This document shows positions 46,790 to 57,392 of a stretch of 64,000 bases of DNA, piece by piece. Every line of letters starts with the position of its first letter. Positions within the stretch are counted from its first letter, which is position 1. The stretch spans positions 11,862,984 to 11,926,983 of the forward strand of contig JAQFVV010006208.1 in assembly GCA_028023455.1 (NCBI GenBank), written 5' to 3'. A program made the translations under genes and the position numbers. The notes beneath the pieces were generated by a model, which ran no database searches, was not told the origin of the DNA, and was given only the letters and a program-made list of their open reading frames with translations. This DNA comes from Epiperipatus broadwayi. Taxonomy: Eukaryota > Onychophora > Udeonychophora > Euonychophora > Peripatidae.

Positions 46790-47053
46790 TACATGATCAC
46801 CATTTTTTATGCTAGCATATCTGCATTAACAAAGGCAAAACTCTCCATACAGTAGTGCCACCCAGTGCCAATCAGAGTAATCTAGGTGTAGTGCTCTCAG
46901 ATCCAAAGCTCCTCACTGACGAATGCCACAAGCCAGAAACTAGTCTGGGGATATTGGATAAGTAGGCACTAGATGGGGATTTTATGCACAAGCCTCTGGC
47001 ATCCATTGATTACTCTGGGTGGCACTACTGTATGGACAGTTTTGCCTTTGTTA
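46790..47053. repeat. Family B foldback, copy B9
   Basis: The left arm is cut to ACATGATCACCATTTTTTAT, GGCAAAACTCTCCATACAGT and GCCAATCAGAGTAATC. The right arm is full: GCTCTCAGATCCAAAGCTCC, the ribozyme-like part, GATAAGTAGGCACTAGATGG, GGCATCCATTGATTACTCTG and ACTGTATGGACAGTTTTGCC. Confidence 0.85.
46910..46951 (+). ncRNA. Hammerhead-like motif with intact core and full stem I (B9)
   Basis: Stem I UCCUCA (46910-46915) pairs with UGGGGA (46946-46951), six pairs with one U-G. Core CUGACGA follows the CUGANGA rule. Stem II has GC/GC pairs around CACAA but U faces C and A faces A at its base. GAA, palindromic ACU/AGU and C17 (46945) follow. Best core plus stem I of family B; the weak stem II base is the main doubt. 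Confidence 0.6.
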
Positions 47054-47540
47054 AATTTATTTATTCTTATGCAAATGTACTGCTCACCACATCTTAAAGT
47101 GTATACGCATACATATTAGTTTTAAGAGAGATTCACCAAATCATTTTTTAAAAGGAAAAAAAATCAAGAAATTTGAGTATACAACTAGTAGTCCTAACCT
47201 CAGAATCCTCTCTAGAATTTATAATTGTAAAATTAGTTTCCATTCATGAAAAATATATTCTTCATAAAAATTACAATAACATCACAAATATCTTTAGAAA
47301 GTAAAATAATGACCATATATTTAAATATCTCAAGGTTTATACTTATACTAGCAATGTTTTATGTTATTTAAATCTGAAAGTATTGAAGAATCTTAAATAT
47401 TTTAATAATCTACCTTTAAATTAAAAATTAAGGAAGCATGTAAAAATTGATAGCATTCTACCACAAGACTCTTATTAAACTATTCTGTATGTATTCCAAA
47501 TAAATATCTTTACAATTTTCAAAATCTACTAAGAAACTAA
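47054..47540. other. AT-rich spacer
   Basis: Nothing recognised. Confidence 0.4.
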
Positions 47541-47712
47541 CTAACACCATCAAATACAACTCATGAATGAGATTTTCTGTCAAATATAGTTAATATAAGA
47601 AAAAGGCAGCAAAACATATCATCATACTAACACCATCAAATACAACTCATGAATGAGATTTTCTGTCAAATATAGTTAATATAAAAAAAAGGCAGCAAAA
47701 CATATCATCATA
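47541..47712. repeat. 86-bp tandem duplication
   Basis: Units 47541-47626 and 47627-47712 are identical (CTAACACCATCAAATACAAC ... AACATATCATCATA) apart from one G-to-A change in the ATATAAGAAAAAGG/ATATAAAAAAAAGG segment and the junction base. It is a recent event. Confidence 0.95.
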
Positions 47713-47914
47713 TGTTGTTTTATATTGTAATGGTATGGAACCAGAGATGAATATAGCGAGATGGGAATTCATTCTCACAGAATGATCACAATCATCAATG
47801 ATTAGTATGAACAAATAACAGGATAAATCTAAAATGAATAAGCATGATGTTATCAAAGAATAAAATCATATAAGTAGTTATAATTATAAATTTATTAAAT
47901 GCACATTGATTACT
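47713..47914. other. AT-rich spacer
   Basis: Nothing recognised. Confidence 0.4.
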
Positions 47915-48090
47915 TAAGTAATATTTACTGAGGCTATAACCTCGATAATATGCGTATAAAATGCGATAGTGGGGACCTCTACAGGTGTTTAACCACAAGC
48001 TTATGTTTGTGGTTAAACACCTGTAGAGGTCCCCACTATCACATTTTATACACATATTATTGAGGTTATAGCCTCAGTAAATATTACTTA
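47915..48090. repeat. Near-perfect 176-bp palindrome
   Basis: The 83-bp arms (47915-47997 and 48008-48090) begin AAGTAATATTTACTGAGGCT and meet around a 10-base loop (AGCTTATGTT-like) after GTGTTTAACCACA. Only three positions differ between the arms, and in each the left arm has CG where the right arm has TG/CA. It is probably a small foldback transposon. Its RNA would be a nearly perfect long hairpin. A minus-strand open frame across it is incidental. Confidence 0.95.
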
Positions 48091-48929
48091 TATAAGTAGT
48101 TATAGTAACTATAATTTTAAGCTGCATCACCAGCATTACACATGAACAATCAAATCATTAAGAGTCAGACCTTGTCCTTGTGACTGGATTTAAAATAGGT
48201 ATATTATAAAACAGAATACTTATCTAGCCACTAGGGCAGAATATACCACATATAAAAAATGGTGCTGGATACTGATACATGAGGATCATCACTAATTCTC
48301 TGGCCATATGGTACCATTTATGTACAGGCGAATTATTAACATAATTTTTAATAAAAACAATGCAGTGAAAGGACTTTAAAAATGATACTTTTATGCCATC
48401 CAGAGAATTATCTGTCCAAACACCAATATATATCCCTACTTACCATTGTTGCTCTCTAGAGCTATCTCAAAATCATAAGACTGAGGACTGTAACTATAAA
48501 GCAGAAAAATAGAAATACAACACCTTAATCTCCTTTATTTAAATAAGTTTACTGGGATAATTTTAAAATCCCTACAACATTAAGCACACTGACAATTCAT
48601 AAAACAGATAGCTGGAGGAAGAGACATTAACAATAAATAAAATATTTTTAAACAATTATGTAACAAACTAACTGATTAGTAATTTTAAAAAAATTAAAAT
48701 GACAGGAAATGTTATCTCAAACTTATACATTTCCATCAAAAATATACTTTTATGTAAAAAGATTAACCAGTTGACTTTGATTCATTAAATTAATCAACTT
48801 TTTTTCATTAAGTTAACTTAGCTTAACCCTTTGCAGATATGAATAGTTATTAATTATTATCAACTGTTACTTAACTTAAAACCCCACTTATAAATTTAAA
48901 TATAACATGCACATTAAAACTACATTTAC
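48091..48929. other. AT-rich DNA, nothing recognised
   Basis: No gene or repeat family is seen. Confidence 0.4.
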
Positions 48930-49470
48930 TATGGGTTTGATATCTTTCTGAGTCCTTCGTTGGCAGTTGAAATTTTCAGTTTCCATGGTGGTTTTCTTCC
49001 TAAAGAGTTTTCCACTCCAGGCTAATGTACACAGTTCATTTATTCACTCTTTAGGTTTCACAACTAAATTCCTTCATACTTGCAGTATTATTACTAACAT
49101 GTTAAATTAATACATTTAATGAATTTATCCATTTTCTCAATACTTTTCCAGGACTTCTATATGCCTAAGATAGACACTCGTGCTCTTGGGTGGGGACACA
49201 ACTTGTTGCAGGTTACTTCAAAAGTATTTTTCTCCTTAACATCTTTTTAGTGAAACAGATAGAAGTAGATGATGTTTAGCTTTAATTAAACTTAGCACAT
49301 TGTTTTCTTCAACATTTTAGAAAACATCTTTACAGCTAAATGTCCACTTTCTACCACAATTGAGTGAAAAAGGACTTATACTGTCATCTTCAGCAGCTGG
49401 ATCAAGACTTCTACTGTCCTCTTTAACCGGTTGATTAAGATGGACTTCTTACAAGACAATGAGGTTATCT
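48930..49470 (-). pseudogene. Possible decayed retroelement ORF
   Basis: On the minus strand SGVENSLGRKPPWKLKIST and EGLRKISNP occur at about 48930-49025. KPPW-KLKI resembles the basic linker of some non-LTR retrotransposon polyproteins. Upstream on the same strand, near 49380-49450, another open piece reads NQPVKEDSRSLDPAAEDDSI. Stops separate them and no RT motif is seen. This is a weak call based on composition and one motif. Confidence 0.3.
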
Positions 49471-50098
49471 GATTTACCCTCTTTTGTACAGTACTTTTTT
49501 GTAACAATCTTGTCTTTAACCAATTACAATCCTGTCTACTACATACCCAAATCAAACACTGATCAATTAGATTTAATTTTTACAAAAAAGAATTGTTCAA
49601 TTATTTCTTTTTTTAATTACAAAACAAGTAAAAGATTTCTCTGTACTTGTTTTTTCTTCTAGCAAAAATAAAACAATCTTTTAATTATCCTGATTATTGT
49701 TTTGGAGAAGAGAAAGATAAAGAGAAAAGAAAAAAACTAAACAATAAAAACTAAAATTTAACAAAATGCTAAAATATTTTTTTCTCTTATTTTAAAAATA
49801 TCATTAAACATAAAACTTTATCTATATTATCACTCTTTAAATAAAATCAAAAGTTAAATAATTTACTGATGAGAAAAAAATCTTTTGCTCTCAATACTTT
49901 TTCAAAAAGTTAAAATAAACTGGTAATTATAATTACTGAAGAGAGAGAACAAAAAATTGTTTCATTGATTTTATATTATTTCTTCCCTTTTATAATCTTT
50001 TAAATTATCACATTTCAAATATTCACATTATGTTTTTAAAAAAGATTGAAAATTATCATATTATCAAATGATAAAAAATATTTAATTAAATCAAATAC
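49471..50098. other. AT-rich DNA, nothing recognised
   Basis: No gene or repeat family is seen. Confidence 0.4.
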
Positions 50099-50206
50099 CT
50101 ATTATTATTATTATTATTATTATTATTAGTATCATCACCATCATCATTATCATCATCATCACCATCATCATTATCATCATCATCATCATTATCATCATCA
50201 TCATCA

Positions 50207-50270
<64 letters not shown>
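50099..50270. repeat. Compound (ATT)n / (ATC)n microsatellite
   Basis: ATT units, then mixed ATC/ACC/ATT units at about 50132-50208, then about 20 ATT units. The poly-Ile/Met frame on the minus strand is a by-product. Confidence 0.95.
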
Positions 50271-51079
50271 AAACACATAGGAATATTAAGTATTATTTCC
50301 CCATCAATTAAATATATTCTAAATTTGAGAAGCTAGTAATATTGGTGTGGCCAGAGTTGTCCGTTCTCTATAATATTATAATATATATATATAATTAAGA
50401 TTTTGGTGAATGTATGTAGAAATCTTTGACAATGAAATGAATTTCTCAAAGTCATACTAGAATGAATCATGTTATTGCAAGTTTTGAAAAAAAAAGAGTC
50501 AGTGACAAACTTTATATGGAAGTAGGAACCAACATTTTGGTAAAGTATCTTTTATTTACTTAGAGCTAATATGTGCTTGGAAACAATCGCAGCATTTTCT
50601 ACAATAATAGTAAGAATATGAACATGCCTTATAATCTTTTCATTCAATGTTTTTTAATCAGAATTGCAAGCAATTGTAGATGAAGAAAGTTGGAAAAAAA
50701 AATCAACCATTGTTTACTTTATTTAAAATAAATGGTAGTAGGTGAAGAGTGAAGCTAAATAAAAGATCTCCATAATACAGAAATATGGTGAGACTTTTCA
50801 TATTTGCATAAATTGTTTAATCCTTTGGAAATTTTTACAAGCTTTTTCAAACTAGTTAATTATACTTTGCTAATTTTGCTATGATTACAATATTAATAAA
50901 TCTAGGAATTTAATTCTGACCATGAGAAATTGTCTCTATCACATGAAAACTTTAAAAAATGTATTTCAAAACTTGTTTATTAATATCATTTTTAAACTGT
51001 GAAAATCTTCATTACTATACAATCATATATATATATTATAATATTTAAATACCAATACAGTATAAATACTTAATCTAGA
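50271..51079. other. AT-rich DNA, nothing recognised
   Basis: No gene or repeat family is seen. Confidence 0.4.
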
Positions 51080-51290
51080 TATAATTAAAGGGTATTTGAA
51101 GGCAGATTTTCAACCTCCCTTCAATCATTCACTCTATCTCATATAACCGATACGCACGACCATATATATGTAAAGAGATAAATGATCTCCATATATATAT
51201 GTGTGTGTGGTCATGTGTATTAGTTATATTAGATGGTGAATAAATGAAGAGATCTTGAAAGTCTGAGTTCAAATACCCTCTAATTATATA
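51080..51290. repeat. Family A foldback, copy A14
   Basis: GGGTATTTGAAGGCAGATTT, ATTCACTCTATCTCATATAA and CGCACGACCATATATATGT on the left are mirrored by ATATATGTGTGTGTGGTCAT, ATATTAGATGGTGAAT and TCTGAGTTCAAATACCC on the right. Confidence 0.8.
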
Positions 51291-51319
51291 TATATAAACA
51301 CAACTATATAAAATATTTG

Positions 51320-51385
51320 CAACATTTCATAGCTATATTTTTTCAGCCACACTCCATTTAAATTTTAAAAAGCTTGAATTTTTCA
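51320..51385 (-). repeat. Family E repeat, half copy
   Basis: ATAGCTATATTTTTTCAGCC, CACTCCATTTAAATTTTAAA and AGCTTGAATTTTT match one arm of the palindrome at 51985-52165. Confidence 0.7.
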
Positions 51386-51614
51386 ACCATTTAAAAATAA
51401 TTCCTAAAAAAACCCTTCTTCAATGTATACTGCAATGATGTCATATATTAAAATTCAAGCTAATTTAAAATAAAGAGTGTAAAACTAATTAAGCAAAGAT
51501 CTTATGTTACGGACAAACAAACATATCCAATTTTAAATATACTTAGAAAGACTATATAAATGTCATTTTTACTCCCCAAACTGGAATATAAAAAGTAGAA
51601 ACAATGTATAATGC

Positions 51615-51965
51615 TTCCTGAAGGTTTGTGATCATATTTTACATGTAATGTATACTGGATTCCATCATCTAATATCAAGTACTGAATGTATGTTAGAAAA
51701 ATTTAACTTTACTTACATTTTCAACTTACGTTCAACTGTTAGAATAGCACACAGGTGCATATACTAATTTGTGTGCTATTACTGACAGATGAATATAATT
51801 TGAGAATTTAAACAGTCTTAAATTTTTCTAAAAAACATTCAATGCTGATAGCAGAAACCAGTTTGGAGTTAGGGATATTCTCAAAAGCTTGTTAAGAGCT
51901 TATTTGTGAGCTCTTTATATAATACTTAATATTAGATGATGGAAATGGTCAAATGTATAAATACA
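51615..51965. repeat. Family D foldback with a family C fragment inside
   Basis: CTGAAGGTTTGTG, TCCATCATCTAATATCAAGT and GAATGTATGTTAGAAAAATT match family D. The inner pair around TAGCACACAGG/TTTGTGTGCTATTACTG closes a hairpin. A family C scrap (51840-51935: TAGCAGAAACCAG, GGGATATTCTCAAAAGCTTG) interrupts the right arm before GATGATGGAAATGGTCAAAT. Confidence 0.7.
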
Positions 51966-51984
51966 AATGCATAACGTTAGCTGA

Positions 51985-52165
51985 AATCTATACAAAATAT
52001 TTAAAACCCTCATAGCTATATTCCTTCAGCCACACTCCCCCTTTAAAATAAAGAAAAGCTTAAATTTTTGCAGTCCCAGAATTCAAGCTTTTCTTTATTT
52101 AAAGGGGGAGTGTGGCTGAAAGTAAATAGCTATGAGAATTTCAAATATTTTACAGAGCTATGCAT
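51985..52165. repeat. Family E foldback
   Basis: Arms: CTCATAGCTATATTCCTTCA, GCCACACTCCCCCTTTAAA and AAGAAAAGCTT are mirrored by AAGCTTTTCTTTATTTAAAG, GGGGAGTGTGGCTGAAAGTA and TAGCTATGAGA. The loop is short, around CAGTCCCAG. Confidence 0.9.
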
Positions 52166-52474
52166 TGTTTCTACTACTATATAATATTCTAATAATTTTT
52201 ATAAGCCTATAAATAAATTGCTGCAATTAAATATATAGTGCTGACAATATGCAATTTTTTTCAAGAAGCAATCAAGTTCAAATGTGTTACCATAACAACA
52301 ATTCACAAATCACTCAGAAAGTAATTTTAATAAACAGCAATTATTAACCATGTTCTTGTAGAAACATAAATCTATTGGTTAGACAAAAGGGGTTTATTTT
52401 TATTTAACTACAATATTAACTCTTATCTACTTAATTCTTTCTTTCTCTATATTTTGCTTTTTTTTTTATAATTC
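52166..52474. other. AT-rich spacer
   Basis: Nothing recognised. Confidence 0.4.
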
Positions 52475-52533
52475 AATATAAACTTCATTAACACTCCTTT
52501 AACACTTTAAGCAAGTAATCTTTATTTATTTAA

Positions 52534-52571
52534 AACAAATTTCGACTGTCCTGACAATCTTCTTCAGATTT
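52534..52571 (-). ncRNA. Hammerhead-like motif, class 2 (left arm)
   Basis: On the minus strand: CUGAAGA, extra A, stem II GAUUG/CAGUC (one U-G pair) around UCAGGA, then GAA. Stem III and stem I are poorly formed. Confidence 0.4.
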
Positions 52572-52586
52572 GTATAATTTATGCTG

Positions 52587-52627
52587 TAGATCTGAAGAAG
52601 ACTGCTAGGACAGTTGAAACTGTTATA
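52587..52627 (+). ncRNA. Hammerhead-like motif, class 2 (right arm)
   Basis: CUGAAGA, extra A, stem II GACUG/CAGUU around CUAGGA, GAA, then ACUGUU. Stem I GAU/AUA has only two pairs. AATAAATAAAG follows. Confidence 0.4.
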
Positions 52628-52674
52628 AATAAATAAAGAATATTTGCTTAAAGTGTTAAAGGAAGTTTATATTT

Positions 52675-54169
52675 AACTACAATATTCTTGCACGTGGTTG
52701 ATAAATAGTATTATCTTCCTTATATAATAATATATTGCAATTATTTGAAATGGGGGTCAATATGTTAATTGGAATAATAGTTAACAAAATAAAATATATT
52801 CAATATATGAGTATTATATTCAAAATAACCTTAGCACTGAAAGTTAAGTAACATGATTCCAAAATTATTTTAATTTCTTTGTTTAGATTCAATTAAGATT
52901 AATATTTAGGCACAGAATATCTCTTAAATTGAAAGATCGCTTGCTAGATATTTTACTATTATTCATCATCATCATTTTAATGTAATTCTCTTATCCCTGC
53001 ATGGCCCAAAGTGGATTGCATGTTTTCTCAGGATTAAAGACAATTAAAGACTGTCATTTGGAATGAGTTCAAACAACAAAATTGGTTAACAAAAAATAAT
53101 TTAAGAATTTATTTACATTGTAAATTATGTAAATAAATAAAAATACAAAATATTGAATTGAATACTATAAACATTATATTTAATGCCTAATCGGGTAATA
53201 AAATGTTTCTAATCATGATTTTTGTAGAGAATGTACACATACTATATGCATGTATCTTCAGTGATTACCTTCATCAATTCGGTCATGATTATGATTATTC
53301 TATTTGGATATAAGTAATGGTGGACAGTGTAGATGAATCTCATTACCATAGGTATATGGTGAATCTTCCAAAAAAGTTCTCTTTTGCACAGCATAAATTG
53401 CATTCTATAAAACTTCAAAATTAATATCTGGATACAACTGCATAGTTCCAGATTTTTTGACTGGTATGTCTTCTATACTCTAACCTGTTGTGATGTATGA
53501 ATTACTGAAAAACACTTGTTTAAATAATGAGAAAGGTAAATTATTCTGAGGAAAATTGTTTAAATCAGCAGTTTTTTAACAACTGCTCCAGCAGTGTTTT
53601 CTTCTCTCTTCATGGAATCAACCTGCTCTGCTTTCTTCTAGAGTCAAGACTAGACCACTGTCATTTTTCAGACCTATTTATATCTTTTGTCTTTAAAACA
53701 TGTTTTTAACACTTAGCCTATAATTAAATCCCTATTAATTTACATCAGAATGTTTTTAAATGACATATTTATTCAAGCTCCATGATCTGATTTATTATAT
53801 TTTCTATCACAACATGTTTTTTTATAAATACTTTTACATTTATTTAACTATTTTATAATTGTCTAAAATAGTTTTTTTTTATTGTCAAGAAAGAAAGAGA
53901 AAATTATAACTGAACTTTGAAATACCTTCTATCACTTTTTCAATTTTACTGCTTTATAATTTTAATAATAAATTCAGATTTGCCATTCAATTTACTTTAA
54001 AAAAGTAAAATTATTTCTTCAAACCTATTTCAGGAAGCAACTTTAAATTGTCACAAAATACAGTACATTTTTACAATTCAAATTCATTTGTGTACAATAA
54101 AATTTAACTAATTTCTCTTTCTTTCCTTACATTATATATCATCACTTTATTAATTACAATTTTACAAGT
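52675..54169. other. AT-rich DNA, nothing firm
   Basis: A (CAT)n-like stretch with TTCATCATCATCATTTTAAT at about 52960-52980 may be an RTE 3' tail like that at 22.88 kb, but no coding follows. No gene is called. Confidence 0.4.
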
Positions 54170-54326
54170 ATCACATGATCATCATTTTTTATGCTAGCAC
54201 ATAACTGTCATTAATACAGGCAAAACTCTCCATACAGTAGTGCCACTCAGTGCCAACCAGAGTATCCATTGATTGCTCTGGTTGGCACTAAGTGGCACTA
54301 CTGTATGGAGAGTTTTGCCTGTGTTC
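54170..54326. repeat. Family B foldback, copy B10 (ends only)
   Basis: ACAGGCAAAACTCTCCATAC, AGTAGTGCCACTCAGTGCCA and ACCAGAGTATCCATTGAT meet their mirror directly, so a nearly perfect 120-bp hairpin remains with no ribozyme part. The left outer end TCACATGATCATCATTTTTT is also present. Confidence 0.9.
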
Positions 54327-54796
54327 ATTTTACAAGTACTTTTATTATAAAAATATGTTAGTATTGTTAACTTTATATACCCATTTTCTTTTAATTTGTT
54401 AAACCAATGTAATTTAAGTTACATATATATTAAATGTGTACTCATACATGTATGGTAATCATGCAGCTTACTAGTGCAACTAATTTAAGATGCAATAAAA
54501 CTGATACTGTTACAATATACAAAAAATATTTTATAATAAACACTTATTTACTGTGGACTAAAAAACCAAAAAAATAATCGTTTTTTCAACTGCAATTTTT
54601 ATACCTAACTTGAAATAAAAGCTTGGATTCAATCCATTGTTATAAAAAGTAATGACTTAATTAATTAATTTCTGGACACCCCATGCTTTTATTCAGGTTA
54701 AACATAAAAAAAACCAATTGTTGTTGAAATAAATATTTTTTGGCTTTTTAATAAAAAATAATAATTTGAATTTAGAGTTGAGGCTAGGAGATATAA
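54327..54796. other. AT-rich spacer
   Basis: Nothing recognised. Confidence 0.4.
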
Positions 54797-54837
54797 AGTT
54801 CTGAAGAAGATTGCTGGGGCAATCAAAACTGTAAACT
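54797..54837 (+). ncRNA. Hammerhead-like motif, class 2 (solo copy)
   Basis: Stem I is AGUU/AACU, four pairs. Then CUGAAGA, extra A, stem II GAUUG/CAAUC around CUGGGG, AAA in place of GAA, AC-U-GU and A17. Compared with the 9571/10734 copies, stem II (GACUG/CAGUC) and stem I (GAU/AUC) are changed in a compensating way. The G12 change suggests it is inactive now. Confidence 0.45.
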
Positions 54838-55724
54838 GTAAAAAGGGTGGTAAATAAAGCATTGTGTAATAGTAGTAAAGTGAATGGACAATTTAGTAGC
54901 TTGGATAAAAAGAAAGAAGAAACATTGATATATATAAATAATTTTTAAGTTTTTAGCATTTGTACAATTAATACAAGTGTTTATTTTAAAATATTTATAT
55001 ATTACTTTTAATTTTTTAGTGTTTAATATTTTTTGCAATTATTCCAATTCAAAATTTAACATGGATATTAAAACTTCATCATACTTTGATTAATATTTGA
55101 TTGGAAAATCACTGGTAATAAAGATCTTTTAAAATATTATTTTGTTTCTAAAGAAAGTATTTTTTAAAAATCAACTTTTACAATCAGAAAAAAAATGTTC
55201 ATATGTTTTTTTAAAATAGAAAACTTTTACAATCAAAAGAAAACAAGATTTGTTTCTATTTCTATTTTAAATGATCACTAAAACATCTTTTAGTATAAAC
55301 TTTCTTAAATATATAATACCTTTTCATACACATCACTGAAAACTTACTGAATGGATATCAATATATTTAAAATTCAATCCACCAATACTTTCATAGTAAA
55401 CAAACAAGATGCCATCTTGAAATATTTCATTGCCATATTGCTTTGTCATTGATTTTTAAGATATGTACAAAATTTGAAGGGAATCCATTTGATAGAAGTA
55501 TATTAATTTTTGATTTCAACATTTTACCTAAACAAACAAAAAGAATTTCTAACTTAAATAAAAGTGTTTAATAGTAAAAACATTTATCCATAATATAAAA
55601 TGACTCTCTGAGTTTGACATATAAATTGTTATGGTAATGTATTCAGATTTTGTTGCTGGACAAATATTACAACTTATCAGTGCTATATATTTATTAGTTC
55701 CAATTCCTTTACTGATGTTATATG
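54838..55724. other. AT-rich DNA, nothing recognised
   Basis: A 65-codon plus-strand frame at 55631-55828 starts in unique sequence and runs into family C, so it is not called. Confidence 0.4.
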
Positions 55725-55832
55725 TAGAGCTCACAAATAAGCTCTTAACAAGCTTTGCAGAATATCTCCAACACCAGACATACAAGCTTATTAAATTAGG
55801 CCATGTGAAATCTGTCTTGATTTTTTGACATT
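55725..55832. repeat. Family C repeat, rearranged copy 4
   Basis: The minus-strand piece GAGCTCACAAATAAGCTCTT, AACAAGCTTTGCAGAATATC and TCCAACACCAGAC joins at about 55780 to the plus-strand end ATACAAGCTTATTAAATTAG and GCCATGTGAAATCTG. It looks like a foldback of family C whose ribozyme-like core was deleted at the junction. Confidence 0.7.
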
Positions 55833-55862
55833 TTATTTTTTGCTATTAAGGCTTTGGTGATT

Positions 55863-56206
55863 TTATATTGCTAAAGCTATTGATATATGATGTATCTGAA
55901 CTTAGTTCAGTCCTATATGGGTTATTTAAGTTAGATAGCTAGATTGGAAGACATATGAATGTCTAAAACTTTCAGATTTTCTACTTAATAGTTAGTTATA
56001 CATTAGATAAAGTGCTGGGCTTATCCTGGTATTTTTAATCTAATGCTTGAATATCCTAGCACCTCACTGAGGATGCCAGTATCAGAAACCGGTCTGGGGT
56101 TGGGGATATTCTGCAAAGCTTGTTAAGAGCTTATTTGCGAGTTCTATATATAACATTTGTAATACAAGCTTATTAAATTAGGTCATGTGACAGATGACTT
56201 GATTTT
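55863..56206 (+). repeat. Family C repeat, copy 5 (near full length)
   Basis: It begins TTATATTGCTAAAGCTATTG, passes GAAGACATATGAATGTCTAA, CTTATCCTGGTATTTTTAAT, the ribozyme-like part, AAGCTTGTTAAGAGCTTATT, and ends at TAGGTCATGTGACAGATGAC. It lies directly after copy 4. Confidence 0.85.
56061..56100 (+). ncRNA. Hammerhead-like motif with intact core (family C copy 5)
   Basis: Stem I ACCUCA/UGGGGU forms six pairs including one U-G. Core CUGAGGA (56067-56073). Stem II begins U-A and G-C with a CCAGUAU loop. GAA, palindromic ACC/GGU and C17 at 56094 follow. The base of stem II is paired here, unlike most other copies, so this is the closest to a canonical type I hammerhead in the window. Confidence 0.65.
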
Positions 56207-56476
56207 TTTTGTGTGATTTCATTTACAGATGTACTAAAATTATTATAATTTACATTATTATTATTATTTAAAACTGTAAGTTGGCTTGAATAATAAGTTA
56301 CAAAATTTTTACTAATTTAAAGTTTCATCCCTTTTGAATATTGATAGCCAATTATATAACATATATATGAATGTGATACTTAGATAAAAGTGGCTATTGA
56401 CCTTATTTCAAATTTGTAAATTATTATAATTATATATTCATATTTTATTGTTTCATAAAAATATTATATATATATA
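56207..56476. other. AT-rich spacer
   Basis: Nothing recognised. Confidence 0.4.
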
Positions 56477-56858
56477 TAATCAAAATTAACCCAAATTCAC
56501 AACTCAACCAAACTAGCTAAGAAAATAAACTCTAAAACACTACCAATGGTTTCCCTGCTACTAGCAGACTTCTCAAGTGTAAAGAACTACAAAATAACAA
56601 CGTATTTAAACTAAACATTACCCACAATTCCATTTACTCCTCAAATCTTTAATATTAAACGAACTTTTAAATAAGTTAATGAAGGGTGTATGGGAAGTAA
56701 GCAGAATTATAGGTAATGTTTAGCTTAAATATATTGTTATTTTGTAGTTCTTTACACCTGAGAAGTCTGCCTGTAGCAGGGAAACCATTGGTAGTGTTTT
56801 AGAGTTTATTTTCTTGGCTAGTCTGATTGAGTTGTGAATTTGGGGTAATTTTGATTAT
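56477..56858. repeat. Family G foldback element, copy 2
   Basis: ATAATCAAAATTAACCCAAA, ACACTACCAATGGTTTCCCT and GACTTCTCAAGTGTAAAGAA on the left are mirrored on the right to GGGGTAATTTTGATTAT. It matches 2935-3454 but lacks that copy's extra inner hairpin. Confidence 0.85.
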
Positions 56859-57366
56859 TTGCCAAATTTAGCTTTATGCTTTTAATGTTTATATATATAT
56901 ATATTATACCGGATACTCAATCTATTCTGAAACAGAGGGCGCCACCAGACCACTATGTGTCTGAAAAATTTGTTTACTGTGATCAGAATAGATGATGATG
57001 ATGGTTTGCGCCGACTAGACTCAGGGAGAAACAAGAGATCTTAAATTCTTTAGACAATTGAGACAAAAGCACAAAGACAAATGTCAGCCAAATTAAGTTT
57101 AAACATATTTCATAAATTTTATTATGAGAAAATAAATTATTAAATATAAGTTTATGACACAATAGATGGGGGTTAACTCAGGCATGTACCAGACAGACTA
57201 AAGGCAAAGCTATGACAGACTAACTGATCTTCTAATAAACAAATTTAAAAGGGAGGAAGCAAATTTTGTTCGGCAGAGAATTCACTTAAACACTGGTTTC
57301 CACTTCATAATATTTAAACCATATGCCCCCAAAATAGATCAAAGAACCCAGTGCCGATGAGCTTTC

Positions 57367-57392
57367 CGAGATCTAAGCATGGTCAGATCTCG
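57367..57392. other. Hairpin with 8-bp perfect stem
   Basis: CGAGATCT and AGATCTCG surround a 10-base loop AAGCATGGTC. Function unknown. Confidence 0.6.

Larger units (their letters stand above)
52475..52674. repeat. 200-bp palindrome with a hammerhead-like motif in each arm
   Basis: AATATAAACTTC, CTTTAACACTTTAAGC and CTTTATTTATTTA on the left are mirrored on the right to AAGTTTATATT. It is a small version of the 9507-10837 palindrome, with the same kind of motif followed by AATAAATAAAG. The arms are more diverged than those of the large palindrome. Confidence 0.85.

Noticed and set aside
47795-48055. 86-codon minus-strand frame
   Set aside because: It spans a near-perfect palindrome and has no recognisable domain.
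55631-55828. 65-codon plus-strand frame with hydrophobic stretch
   Set aside because: Its second half is family C repeat sequence, so the frame is a chance fusion.
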